From Sarcophilus harrisii (taxonomy: Eukaryota > Chordata > Mammalia > Dasyuromorphia > Dasyuridae), in contig NC_045427.1 in NCBI RefSeq assembly GCF_902635505.1, positions 54,400,539-54,464,538 on the forward strand: a stretch of 64,000 nucleotides of DNA, given 5' to 3'. A model generated the notes under the pieces. It searched no databases. It saw nothing but the letters and a program-made list of their open reading frames with translations, and was not told where the DNA came from. This document shows, piece by piece, positions 1-11,878 of the stretch (position 1 is the first letter of the stretch; each line of letters opens with the position of its first letter). Position numbers and translations under genes: made by a program.

Positions 1-1469
1 TTACTTCCTTACTACTTTATCATAGAATCAAAGACATGCTAGTTTTGGAAAGAACTTTAGAGGCCATAGTCATGTGCCTAAAGTCACACAGAAAAGACTA
101 AGGGACAAGAGATAAGATTAGTGGACAGGTCTCCTGATTGTTATCTATTCATCTGCTCTTTTTTTTAAAAGATTTTTTTCAATCAATTAAAACCTACCTT
201 CTCTTCTTCCCACCCTGTTAAAAAGAAATAAAAATAAAATTCCAATTACAAACATGTAATAGTCAAGCAAAAAAAATTCCCACGTTGGTCATATTCAAAT
301 TTTAAAATGTAGCTTAAACTGCACTGATTCCTTCACCTCTATCTGGAGATGAGAAGTATGTTTCACCATGAATTCTGTGAAATTATAGTGGGTCACTACA
401 TTGACCAGAGTTGCTAAGTCTTTCAAAGTTATTTGCAACACTTATCATTGTGTAAGTTATTCTTCTGCTTCCTCTCGCTATGCTCTGCAGTTCAAAAATG
501 TCTTCCTAAATTTCACTAAATCAACTCCCTTTATAATTTCTTACAACCCAGTACTCCTTGCACTACATGACCTCATGTCTTCATAATAAGAGGCAGCCAT
601 CGTGGGGTTGAAAAAAAGCTACTGGACTTTAATAGAAGACCTGAACTCATATTCTGCCTCTGCCTACTATATATGTCAATCTTTGACCTCATTTTCCTTA
701 TCTGTAAAATTGAGACACAAATCCTTGCTTTGTCTTACTATTTCTCTGGATTGTTGGGGCGAAAGTGTCATAAATTCTACAGTCCTTTCAGAAATGTGAT
801 CTATTGGCTGTTTACAGAATCATCCCAAAGTAATCATTTGACAAGTCCTCAAGAAATTCTATTAAAAAGCAAAATGAGAGGAACACTTCAAGTGCCAAGA
901 GAAAATAGAAGGAAATTGTCCATTCCCACCTGGCTGCAGAGACCAAAAGCTTTGCATCCTAATGCAGTCTATGCTTGTGATAAGCCTTGCTCAATTATGC
1001 CAATGCAGCAATCCAGTCTAGATGAGAGGCTGAGGCATGGATTGTAAATTGCTCACCCACAATCGTGTTGGCTTCTTTGTTCTGGCTCTTTCACAGGAGC
1101 AAAGTTGAGTGGGACATTTCGTTCCTGTGTAATTCAATTTGGTGATGAATTTGGTTCCTTGAGTTAAATTTAGCTGATATTACTGCTGTCCAAGGCTCCT
1201 GCTGTAAATCATTCACTAATCAGTTTTAATTAAAACCTCTTTGGGGATGCTTGGCATTCTCTGAACCATAACTTTACTTGCAGGGTTGTTTCTTTCCCCC
1301 TCACCCCCACCCCAATTTCCCAAGAGAAATGTTAAATGCCATTAAGAAATTACTTTTTGTATCTTCTGCACAGGGAACAAAAATTGTCTCCTTCAAACAT
1401 CTTTGTTAATATCGACTTATCGATGGGGATGTTTATTTATATGATTTATATGATTCTAAAAGGATCAGA
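1..1469. other. Intergenic DNA with no recognised gene
   Basis: I see no exon-like coding segment here on either strand. The short open frames have no recognisable domain and no splice context. In the human order the neighbour on this side of ADAD2 would be KCNG4, but nothing resembling a potassium-channel exon is visible. The base composition is AT-rich. Confidence 0.6.
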
Positions 1470-1800
1470 TTTCAAAAATATAAGGGAAGGAGAAGGATGA
1501 ATAGGGAAGAGGGAGAACAAGAGGGAAAGAAAAGAAAGAGATAAGATGAAGAGAGATAAGGAAAGGAAGAGAAAGGGGAAAGTAAAAGATTAGAGAAAAA
1601 AGATGGAAATAGAGGGAGGAAAGGAAAGATGGAAGAGAGAAAAGGAGAGAAGCAAGAGAGATTAGAAGAAAGGGAAGGGAAGAGGGCAATGGAAAGAAAA
1701 TGGGAGAGAAAAAGAAACAGTAGCGAGAAAAGAGAAGAAGAAGGGGGAAGGAAGAAGGGAAATGACGAGAAAAGGGGAATAGAATGGAGAAAGGAAGGAC
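1470..1800 (+). repeat. Polypurine (GA/GGA/GAAA) tract
   Basis: About 330 nt are almost entirely A and G on the plus strand, with shifting GAGA, GGAA and GAAA units and no strict period. Such tracts can form triplex (H-DNA) structures. The long open frames on both strands here arise from the biased composition and are not genes. Confidence 0.85.
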
Positions 1801-1929
1801 CTATGCTATTTTGGTGGCCAGGAAAAGACAACAGGGAGTTACACACAGTAAGAATTTTCCCAATGAGCTCCTTTCACTGGAAAGATGTGATTACATGAAG
1901 GCAAGATGAGGCTGGGACAAATACTGGAT

Positions 1930-2112
1930 CACAGATTTCTAATTAGAAGAAAACTTAAAGATCATCTATCCTAATTCTCCCCTCACTTTGTAGAGGGAGA
2001 GACTGAGGTCCAAAAAGTCAGTGACTTGCCCAGAGTCACATGGGTAGCAAATAAAATAATTGGGATTTGAACCCAGCTTCTCTCACTCTCATTCCAATGT
2101 TCTTTTCACTGC
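1930..2112 (-). repeat. tRNA-derived SINE (MIR/CORE-like), inverted
   Basis: The plus strand reads as the reverse complement of a MIR-type SINE. A stretch like GAGACTGAGGTCC is followed by TGACTTGCCCAGAGTCACA, a GGATTTGAACCCAG box B-like segment, and a TGCATTCTGCTGC end. The copy is old and diverged. Confidence 0.65.
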
Positions 2113-3865
2113 ATTCTGCTGCTTTTGATGGAATCCTGGAATCCAGCAATCAAGAGTTATATAGTTATATGTACCCATGATCAGAAAGGCAGGGAATAAT
2201 AAAGGCAGGAAGGCAGCAGCTATAGATGAAAGCCTTAACAGAGAACATGAACCTGCAAGCAATCTATGAAAAGTCCCTTTTAAACCTGAACTAAATTGAA
2301 CTAAACTCAATGCTCTATATGTGGTCTGACAAAGGAGCAGCTCCTACCATGAGCAGTTACACTTCAGGAATGAATTGTTACCTATCAGAAATTGAGTTAT
2401 TATTTTATTGATTGGACTTAAGAAAGGGATGGGAAAATGTTAATAATGCTTATTGAACTTAAAGGTGTGTCAACTTTTATCAAAGACCTGTTAAATATTT
2501 ACCAGAATGCCCCTGATATGAGATATACTAAATAGCTGGCTGTTCTTAGGGAAAGCAAGAACTTCAGAGATCCTGGTGAGACTTGTGCAGTAGATTTTTA
2601 AATCACTAAATATGAATGTTAACTATCATTTCATGCAGTGAACTACCTTGAAGGCTGCTAGAAGACAAAACATAAAATAGATGAAAGAACAACCTTATGT
2701 TGCAAGGTCACTAACATCTTCATCTTTGCCAACATCTTCTGAGTCCTTCCTTCAAATATCCCTGTACCAGAGGCTGCTGGATCTAACAAGTAACACTAAC
2801 ATACTATACACATGAAGTCTCAAAGACTGTCTTCCTAGAGAGCCTGATGAAGAAATGATGGGAATTATAAGAAACTCCTCTCTCTCAGGAATACAATCAC
2901 CTATACCAACAGAAATTGAATCCTTCCTTCCCTCTTTCCTTTTTTTTTTTTCTAGAAATAGGCCTAATGTATGTAATAAGACGACCTAGCACCCTAGAAA
3001 AGATTGAAAGCAAAAACAACAACAACAAAAAAGGTTTGGGTCCCTTTTGGAATGCCCCAAAAAATTCAGAACAAAATGTTGATTAAGGGAAGTTATATCA
3101 CATGGGGTGGGAGGAGAGGGTAGATAACATGTTCGCCATGAATTGATCTGGAATAGAAATGGACTGATCCAAGAAAAAGCTGCTTGAAGTCTTTTCTGGG
3201 TAGGAAAGAGGGTGGCTATGGTCCTGAGGGCATGGATGGAAAACAATAGTAATTTTTAAAATCCTGGGAGCATTCTAATCCTGAAAGTATGGATCAACTG
3301 AACTAGCCTTCTGTCCTGCAGAAACAAGGATACCTGCTAGGAATGAAGGATAGTAACAAGATTGTGGAACACCCATAGGGTAGTAACCAGTTGTTCACCA
3401 AGCATTTGTTAAGCAGTGGCTGCATTCTAGTGTCTGCAAAAAAATATAGGTTAGAGAGAAAAAGCAAAAAAAGAATCTCTTCCCTCAAGAAGTTTACATT
3501 CTAAAAGGGAGATAACAAGAATATAAGTAAACACAAGATACCTACAGGATTCATGGAAGACAACCTTAAGTCTCTAGGAGTTAGGGGAGTGAGGAAAGGC
3601 CTCCTATAGAAAGCAAGGTTTGAGGCAGTAGGTTGAGGCATTTATTGAGCACTTAATAAGTACTACTCACTGAGAATCATCAATAAAGAGAATTGTCAAT
3701 AATCAATAGACAGCAAAGCCTATTACTTAAGAGTTGGGAAATCAAGTTGTGTAGGTAATTGCTCCCAAGGAATCAGTCCTATCCTTATATAGACCAATTC
3801 TGAATGGCCCATAGCTATTAAGGGGTAGGTAGATAAGTTTATGTTGAAGTTGAGCTATATGAAAA
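2113..3865. other. Intergenic DNA, mostly unassigned
   Basis: No gene is visible. Around 3390-3540 there is a diverged phrase resembling the common mammalian repeat text with 'aagcatttgttaag' followed by an 'aagaagtttacattct' element, probably an old L2/MIR3-like fragment. I cannot assign the rest. Confidence 0.4.
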
Positions 3866-4125
3866 GAGGACAGCTGGATGGTATAGTGCATAGGGAACTC
3901 CATATTCTGGAGTCAATAAGAATCATCTTCATGAATTCAAATCCAGCCTCAGACACTTACCAGTTGTGTGAAGTCACTTAATCCTATTTGCCTCAGTTTC
4001 CTCAAAATGGAGATAACAGCACCTACCTAAAAGGTTATTATGAGGATCAAATGAGTAATAATTGTAAAGTGCTTAGCACAGTGCCTAATACATTGTAAGC
4101 ACTATAGAAATGCTTATTCCATTTT
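3866..4125 (+). repeat. tRNA-derived SINE (MAR1/MIR-like), near full length
   Basis: It starts with the marsupial SINE head GGACAGCTGGATGGTATAG and continues through a diverged box B region. The CORE-like text GCCTCAGTTTCCTC follows, then the 3' segment with AAGTGCTTAGCACAGTGCCT. It lies in the plus orientation. The copy is diverged but keeps head, core and tail in order. Confidence 0.75.
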
Positions 4126-4466
4126 CTTCCATTAGGAATTGGTGGCAAGGCAAATTTTAGAGTTGGTTGAATTTAAAATTAAAAGTTAACCTTGATAAAA
4201 CAAAGAACGATCCATATATTCTAAAATAAACTTTCAGAAAAGTCATCAAGATGTCAAAGAGCCAGGAAGACACATCCCTTCAGAAATATTTTAGAAGGTT
4301 TTAAGCAGTTCAATTGAAACGTGTTCTCATCAGAATATTTGGTTAAATGTTTTGACAATTTCTTTTACAATTTTATTTAAAGTTATGAGTTCTATTCCAT
4401 CCTTTCTCCCTTCCCTGAGACAGTAATGCACATTTCCATATTAGTCATTTTATATAAGAAGACTAG

Positions 4467-4545
4467 AATAAGAAGGAAGGAAGGAAGAAAGAAAGGGAGG
4501 GGGGAAGGGACAGAGGGAGGCAGGGAGGGAGAAAGAAAGTGAAAA
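4467..4545 (+). repeat. GGAA/GGGA simple repeat
   Basis: A short purine-rich run begins as (GGAA)n and drifts into GGGA and GAAA units. Confidence 0.8.
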
Positions 4546-5314
4546 TAGGATGCTTCAATTTGTCTTCAATAGATAATTCTTTTTTTCTGGAGTGGATAGT
4601 ATGCGCCATCATTAGTCTTTTGGGACTGATTGACAAACTGGAAAAAAATTATATATACACAATTTAATGAGAGACCAGAGCTTTCTGACACTAGGCTCTG
4701 CCTAAAACCTACTATCCCATGCTATTTCTCTCTGATGTTTATTATCTATATGACTTTGGGAGAATCCCTTAGGCAACCTTAAATCTTAAGCAACCCTAAT
4801 ATTATTCGATTTGTGATCTGTGTCAGTGGAAGGTGTTCCAGAGAGTAATCTCCTGCTACCTTTTGGTGACAGAATGAACAAGCATTATTTACAAAAGGTC
4901 TAGAAGGGCAATAGTTAAACATTTCCCTGTTAAGAATAGTTTTGACTATTGTGACATTTTAATAGTATTTTCCATAGAGAAGTTAGAACTTAAATTCATC
5001 CTTTAAAGATAGATAAGATTTGGATTGACTCAGAAGGTTAAGTGGCCAATTTGGTATGTAGGAGACCTAATAGACCTATAGGAAATCAAGAGAGATCTAC
5101 ATAGTGGTTCCTAGACTCTTTGCCCCATGTAAAGTCCCAGGGAAATTCAGTTACTCTTTTTAGGGTTCATAAACCAGGCTCTGATTTTTGTGGAAAAATT
5201 AGACTATTGATGAAACTGAAGTTTTAAAGATTTAAGTTAACTTGTTATGGCCTTTTTCTCCAAAAGCAAGAAAATAGTTAATATCCTCTCATTCATTCAT
5301 CCATCGGACATTTG

Positions 5315-5316
<2 letters not shown>

Positions 5317-5364
<48 letters not shown>
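5317..5364. repeat. (TA)n microsatellite
   Basis: About 23 uninterrupted TA dinucleotides. The open frame of alternating Tyr and Ile across it is an artefact of the repeat. The run is probably polymorphic in length. Confidence 0.95.
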
Positions 5365-5369
<5 letters not shown>

Positions 5370-8235
5370 AGACACTATAGGGAATAGAAGAAAAAAAAAG
5401 CTGTTACCCTCCAAGCTATTGCAGTCTTGTGTGGCAACCAATCAAAAAGAAAAAGTCAAGGCAAAATATGGTAAATGCCAAATGAGTGGTTCAAATTATT
5501 TACAGGAATTCAGAAGAGAGAGAAATCACTTCCTGTTAGGGGAACTCAAAGGAGGCTTCATGAAAGAGGCAGAATATGAGCTACTAGGCTGGAGTTAAAA
5601 CCTAACCTGTGCCTTGAATAAAATGTGTCCTCAACAGACATGACTCAAAGAATGTGCCTAAATCCATATATACTGTTTGTACACAGTTGTTTTCATATTG
5701 TCTCCCTCAGTTTGAAACCAACTAAACAATGGGGACTGGGTGGTTGTTTTTTGTTTTTGCCTTAATTTGTATCCCCAAGAGCTTAGTACATTACCTGTAC
5801 ATAACAGGTGGATTTGATCTAGAGTGTATCGAACACGAGACAAGGAAAATTCAGGCCACTGTATTTCAAAATAGATTTTTATTGCCTCACCCACTCCATA
5901 AGTTGTATCTGAGCTCTAGAACAAAGTCTGCTGTGCAAAGACTATCCTGGGAGCCAAGGACTGAGCAGGCAGATTGATGCAATGCGGGAACAAATTTTAC
6001 TTATTTGGCAGAACACACTGGCAAATGTCACTCTGAATAACTTGTTTACCCAATAATTATGTGATTAATGGGCACGAAAAGGTTGGTGGGTACAGATGCA
6101 TTGTATGATGATAGGCATTTTTTCTAGATCTTTATGTCTCAGCTGATGTCACCAGCCCAGCACAAAAAAGTAAATCAATTTAAATGATCTCCTGGGGGAA
6201 TAATCTGTAGTAAATGGGCTGGCTAATAGGCTTCTGGGTCTTTATAATCATTCACTTTTTCCCTGCAACCACAATTATTCAGTAGCTGAACGTTAATTTG
6301 AGGAAATTCACAGACTACATGTACATGTAATTAAATTCAATCTTTTGGAAAAGTCAGCAAAAAATCTGTGTTCCTTTCACCCCACCACACCCCTACTCCA
6401 CTTCATCTCCCACGATCCCAAATATATATCCTCCATTTTATTGATGTAAAACTTCCCTATTTCCCTCATCTCCTTCCATTTTCATGTCCCCCTTCCCTCA
6501 TAATTTCATGCTTATTCAGAGGCTATAGGATACAGTGCTATAAGGGATCTTGGGGATCATCCAGGCAAACATCCCTCATTTTACAAAGGAGAAAATTGAA
6601 GTTCTATAATACCCATAGTGACACAAGTAGCTAAACTGGAATTCACTCTGAATCCCAATTCAGAGCTCTTTGCATTACATCATGCTGCCTACAGTTTTCA
6701 GGATCATTTAACTTCAGAGGCGAAAGGAATCTGAACAAGATTTTCTATATAATCCTCAATGAAAGGGTCACCTAGCCTTCATGCACTGTGTCTAGAGGCA
6801 GCCCAATGTGCTTCTGGATGCTTTGCATCATTGGGATAATTCATCTTCCACAAAGCCCAAATGGGTTTCTCAGTAACCCCCATGTGCTGGTTCTGTGCAC
6901 TGGGGTGAGGTACAAGTCTTATCCTTATACTATGGAACAGTCCTTCAAATACTTGAGGCCAGCTTTCACATCCTCCCCCACCATGTTCTCCCCAACCAAT
7001 TCCCTTGGTTTATTCAAATCAATCCTTCAAACAGAATCATGTCTCCCCCTATATGTTACTTGTGAATCTGTTGGATTTTTTTAAAACCCAAGATTTTACA
7101 TTCATTCCTTCACTCCTCTCTGAACTTCTTTCTTCATCAGGACCCATTAGTCTTCTCCCTCAGGAGTCATTTGAAATTCCATTTTATTCAAAGCACCCAA
7201 ATCAGCCATATTTACTTCTATATTTCCTTCTGACCTGCATTCCTTAGCTTCTTTTCAGCCTTATCCCTTCCCAATTTTCAGTTTCCTTGTGTTGTCTTCC
7301 CTCACCAGAATACAAATGCCTTTCTTTTGACTAGTATCTGACACTTAGAAAGTAAAGAACCTGACACTTAATAATTAATACTTATCAATTTGTATAATCT
7401 AAGTATACTAAGTATAATCTAATTAGATTCTGCCCAGTGTTATAGCTTGTCAAACAAGATCTTTTTTGATTCCTGACTCATTCATACAATGTGTCCCTCA
7501 CAGATTTGGGTTTTCTGTAGCTTTGATGCGCGCACGCTGGCCATTTGTCTTCTTCTCCAAGTCATTAATAAACATATCAAATCAAAGATAAGTTTCTTGG
7601 GGAACTTATGTTTTTAATTCCATTAAAAACCCTCCAAATTGACTGGACTTCTCAGAGGCCAGTGGTTGATCACTTCACTGAGGAGGTAATGAATTAAATA
7701 GTCATTTTTGGTTATTAATTACTAACGTAAGTCATTCAATCTACTTTGTTATCCTATTTAGTCCTTATCTGCCCCCATCCCACTACTTCTCAGCTTGTAT
7801 ATTATAGGAGAGTTTGCAAAGTACTTTGTTGATATTTTGGCAAACTATCCACACAAGGCATACTTAACTTTTTTCATATTGTTGACTCAGAGCAAAAAAG
7901 GGTTTCAGAAATCAAAGGAACATAATGTTAAGGTTGGAAAGGAATTTAAAGACGTGATCCACTGAGTGCATTTTGCAGTCCTTAAGAGTTGTAAAAGTCT
8001 TCATTCCTACATTTCTTAATTTTTGTCATGTCAGGCTTAATCACTTAGTCTAACCATCTCATTTTGTATCAGCTGAAACAAACAAGATATCTGCATCACT
8101 CATGAAGTGCTAGGAGAGGTTCGAGGATGTTTTTGATATCTAGCAGATGAATTCATTTGCTGGGAGATATGACTTGCTCTTCCATGTCTTTGTAAATACT
8201 AATCCCCCCAAAAGCAGCAGCATCACCTAAAACAA
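5365..8235. other. Intergenic DNA with no recognised gene
   Basis: I read both strands for exon-like protein segments and saw none. A diverged SINE-like stretch is present near 6520-6690 (AAGGAGAAAATTGAAGTTC, then a 'gcattacatcatgctgcct' end). The remainder looks like unique or heavily decayed sequence. Confidence 0.4.
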
Positions 8236-8390
8236 AACTTCTTGAACTGCAGTCACAAGCCCATATGGGCTCATGTAACTTATCAGTAAGTGTATGATTC
8301 CTATACCTATTTCCTATACCTTTATATCTATAAAAATTTTTTGGAAGAAAAGGTATTACAAGTGGAAAAAAAGTTTAAGAAGTTCTGACT
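8236..8390. mobile_element. Small DNA transposon with terminal inverted repeats
   Basis: The left end reads AAACTTCTTGAACT and the right end AGTTTAAGAAGTTCT. These are imperfect inverted repeats of each other (about 12 of 14 matches) some 155 bp apart. The interior 'cccatatgggctcatgtaac' is typical of a common non-autonomous mammalian hAT-type element, a family I recall only in general form. I could not define a clear target-site duplication. Confidence 0.55.
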
Positions 8391-9269
8391 TAGAACACCT
8401 TGTTCTTGCCTGGTGCAGAGGAAGCATAAGCTGCCCTACCTCCAGTTTCAACTGTTTCTCAAAATTAGACTTTTAGAAACTGAGGTAATAATCTCAAGCT
8501 ATCATCACCTCTTTTCCCCAGGAGTGTCACACATCACAAGAGATGCCTGAAAAAAAAATAAGTATATCTTTGTAATAGGAAGGAAAGGAGGAAGGAAAGC
8601 AATTAATAGTCCCCTGGTGTTTCCTTCTTTACTGATCTCTAATTGAAATCTATTCTGTTTCACAACTAAATGGAGCCTCATCCTGAGAGCCCATGTCACT
8701 AGAGACCCAGATTTTGCCCCCAGGCGAAAATGAGGACAGAACAGAGATAATCAGGGCATTTGTTTTAAAATCTGGACTAAAAAATAGCCTGAAAACCTGT
8801 TTTGTTTGTGAGACAGTCATCAGAGTGTAAAAACAAATGGAATCAGAAGAACTTTCTCTCCCATCTGTGTCCATCCATGACAAAATGCAGTCAATGGATA
8901 GAAAACATTTTTAGCAACATTAACCCAGACCTTGGCCCCAGTGATGGCAATGTGAAATAGGGGGAAAGGTTGGTAAAAGTAGACCTATTTTCATTCCTGA
9001 CACATCATGGAACCTTAAGAAATTCAACTTCCTTATTTTCTACGTGGGGAAACAAAAGCCAAAGCAAAGAAACAATTTATCCGAGGTTCCAAAGCTAAAA
9101 AGCCTCACGGCAGGATTTGAATCCAGCCCATTTTACAGATGAGAGGCTTTGGCCTCTCAATCCATCATGCTCCCATCTTATCCTACTGCCATCTTTGAGT
9201 CCAGCATACTAATTGTTGAATGGAGCCTGACTAAAACTTGCTAGCTGTGGAATCATAGGTAAATCACTT

Positions 9270-9350
9270 AACTGAGACAGGATTTGAACTCAGGTCTTCC
9301 TGACTCCAGGCCTAGTGTTCTACCCTCTGAGCCATCTAACTGCCCTCAGA
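9270..9350 (-). repeat. tRNA-derived SINE fragment, inverted
   Basis: The plus strand shows GGATTTGAACTCAGGTCTTC, then TGACTCCAGGC and GAGCCATCTAACTGCCC. This is the reverse complement of the head and box B region of the same SINE family seen full length at 58253. Confidence 0.75.
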
Positions 9351-9483
9351 TGAAGGGATGTTGGAAGATCATGAAATCCAAACCCCTTTTCTCACAGAGG
9401 AGGAGAAATTCAGTCTAAAGAATAAGAGCGACTTGACTAGGGTCACACATTTCAATAAATTTTTGGCAGGATTCAAACTCAAA

Positions 9484-9605
9484 CCATCAATAAGCATTCA
9501 AAGTATTTATTAAGAGCCAGGTGCTGTGCTAAGGTCTGAGAATACAAAGAGAAAGTGAAAAACAGCTCTTGGTTTCTGGGAGCTCATGCTCTAAAGGGAA
9601 ATATG
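9484..9605 (+). repeat. Old L2/MIR3-like fragment
   Basis: The phrase TATTTATTAAGAGCCAGGTG, followed by GTGCTAAGGTCTGAGAATAC and GGAGCTCATGCTCTAAAGG, matches a repeat seen several more times in this window (near 20910-21090, 26190-26270 and 26680-26770). The family assignment is from memory and tentative. Confidence 0.45.
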
Positions 9606-10091
9606 ATTTATATAAATATCAGTACATGCAAGACATATGAACAGTGAATGCCTGCTATGTGCCAGCACTGGTTATAGAACCAAGATGGTCCCTGCCCTCA
9701 AGAAGCTTTTAGTTTAATGGAGGAAGCTGAAAAGTGAGGGGAGGAAGAAGGTGGCTAGTCCTTAGCCTACCCCAACATACAACAGTGCCCAGGAGGCAGC
9801 AATGATTATCCAAATCAGGATCAATCTCCATGATGAGATTTCAGGTGAGAGCTTATCCTGGGGGAAGCACCAGGGTCAAGGAGGCAGTGGAGCAGAGCAG
9901 CTGGCAGAAAATGGCTTAAGTAGAAGATACCTTTGAGCTGACCTCAAAAGCAGCACTGCACCACCCCCCATTTCTCCCCACCTCCAAACCCCCCACTTCC
10001 TCACTCCATTCCCCAACCCAAGGCCTAGGTGAAGAGGCCAGAAAGGTGAAGTGATCAGGAATGCCCTTTGGTTTGGGTTGAGCTGTGGAAG

Positions 10092-10170
10092 ACTATTGCA
10101 ACAGCCTCATTTTTCTTGCCTAAAGTCTGGACCAGACTTTAGGCAAGAAAAATGAGGCTGTTGCAATAGT
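10092..10170. repeat. Perfect 39-bp inverted repeat (79-nt palindrome)
   Basis: Bases 10092-10130 and 10132-10170 are exact reverse complements over 39 nt, separated only by the single A at 10131. The match stops sharply at both outer ends. The left arm (GACTATTGCAACAGCCTC and onward) resembles a dispersed mammalian repeat phrase also seen near 28960, so one arm is probably ancestral and the other a fold-back copy of it. Confidence 0.95.
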
Positions 10171-10359
10171 AAGGTGAGGAGGCCTGCCCATGTGACAGCC
10201 GTGTGGGGTGAGAAGGGGAAGCTTGTGACAGATTATGTCCAGAGAAGCCTGGACTGGGCCCTAGGTTGAGTGTGTGGGTAAGTGACACAAGCTACAGAGG
10301 AGAGAGTGCCTAGCCTGAAGCCCAGAAGCCTTGTCTTTGTGAGCTTCAATCTGTCCCGA

Positions 10360-10525
10360 GACATTTAGTAACTGTGTGACCCTGTATGAGTCAATTAATC
10401 CTTTTTGTCTCAATTTTCTCATCTGTAAAATGGGCTGGAGAAGGAAATTGTGAACCACTCCTGAATCTCTGCCAAGAAAACCCCAAATGGGATCACCAAG
10501 AATCAGACATGAATAAAATGAGATC
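10360..10525 (+). repeat. tRNA-derived SINE, 3' half
   Basis: The text AACTGTGTGACCCTG, then TTTTCTCATCTGTAAAATGG, then GGAGAAGGAAATTG and GCCAAGAAAACCCCAAATGG is the body and tail of the marsupial SINE with the 'aatgggatcacc...gacatga' ending, in the plus orientation. Its head is missing or decayed. Confidence 0.75.
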
Positions 10526-11462
10526 AGAAGCCAGATCACAGGATTACGAGAGGAAAGTACAAACCCCCAATGTAGAGTTCACAAAATTGGCTGGTGGACA
10601 AGGCAAGATGGTGCAGACTAGAACTTCCTTCATTGGTCTCCACAATCCATGATCCCCTCTGCCCCCACTTCACTGATCCAGTCCCCTGTCTGAAAGCCTG
10701 GGCAGCCAGAGCTAAGTGAAGGCAACTAGCCAGGAGCTGTCCAGAGCTCTGGATGGAGGCTCTAGGGCCCTAGGGCTCTACTTTCTAAAGGCTGTTTTCC
10801 AATGCCTAAGAATTGGAAAAGGGAGTGGGGAATCTGACGGGTCAGAGAATCAGTATCTAGGGAAAGTGGTAGGGGAGAGGGAGTCCTGCCCTGGAAAGGC
10901 AGGGACTGGACTTAGGTTCCTGAGATGTCTGTAAAATGTAAAGAAGACTGCAACTGGAGCCAGGAAGCCTGACTGAATTCCTGCTTTACATCATTCCCAA
11001 GCCCTATGATATGTGAATAATCTATGGCGGTTAGAAAGTACTTCTTTGGATACAAGGTTTACAGAAAGCTGCACTTGATGAAAAGTCAGACAGAAAGAGA
11101 CCAATCACACTGCATTGTTTATTATGGTGGGTGATCTGTGATCCCAGCCCCTGCACAGAATCCTCCTCATGACATTTCTGAATGGTCTTGGGGATGACAC
11201 TGCACAAAGCCACTCCCTTACTCTGGCAGCCCTGACAATCCAAGATGCCCCAGATCTGCCTTGGGTTTGCTAATATTTTCCATTTAAAATCCAGGAATAC
11301 AAAGCTTCCCTTGGAAGGCAATATAAGCCATTTAACTTCTGAACTTACACTCCCTCATCCAAGATAATACCACCTCTACTAGCTCCTCAATCTCACAAGG
11401 GTATTGTGAGAATTAAAAAAGAGATAACATCATTTCTAACCACAACTGCACAGAGCAAAGAA

Positions 11463-11878
11463 TTTATTCAGAACAAATCATAAAGCACATGGCTTCCAAG
11501 CAGGGGTCTCAAGTGATCCTACCTCACTACCACAATTTAGACCCTCTTTCTTAAATCATGCCCAGCCCAGTCCCTTAATGTCAGGGCACTTTATAATCCT
11601 TGCCATAACCCCCACCTGTTTCTCACACACACATTTTATAACACCCTACCTGTCACATATACATACATACTTTATAACTCCCCATCTGTGTCTCAGATAC
11701 ACACACTTTATAACCCCCACTTGTGTCACACACACTTTATAACCTCCCATCTGTCACATACAATTACACACACTTTATAACCCCCATACTTTATAATCCC
11801 TGCCATAACCCCCCACCTGGGACACACACACACACACACACACACACCCCTAAAGAACAACCCCCCATATGCCCGTGT
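11463..11878 (-). other. ADAD2: Probable ADAD2 3' untranslated region and polyadenylation signal
   Basis: This is the stretch downstream of the ADAD2 stop codon. On the minus strand an AATAAA hexamer lies at 11468-11463, about 410 nt past the stop; this is the nearest canonical signal I saw. Most of the interval is the degenerate minisatellite described separately. A second AATAAA-like site lies further out near 11118. The end choice is inferred, not proven. Confidence 0.45.
11587..11850. repeat. Degenerate 'CACTTTATAACCCCC' minisatellite ending in (CA)n
   Basis: The motif ACACTTTATAACCCCCAC followed by 'ctgtgtcacaca' recurs at least seven times with variable spacing of roughly 30-45 bp. It ends in about 11 CA units at 11826-11847. 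It begins about 30 bp beyond the ADAD2 stop codon, so it would form part of that gene's 3' untranslated region. Confidence 0.8.

Noticed and set aside
5314-5598. 94-codon open frame starting in (TA)n
   Set aside because: Its first third is the Tyr/Ile repeat of a TA microsatellite and the rest has no domain or splice support.
10092-10170. Calling the palindrome a microRNA gene
   Set aside because: Perfect pairing over the full length with a 1-nt loop is unlike a normal pre-miRNA, which has a terminal loop and bulges. Without small-RNA evidence it is listed only as an inverted repeat.
1-11460. KCNG4, expected next to ADAD2 by human gene order
   Set aside because: I saw no segment with potassium-channel pore or tetramerisation motifs on either strand, so the gene presumably lies left of the window.
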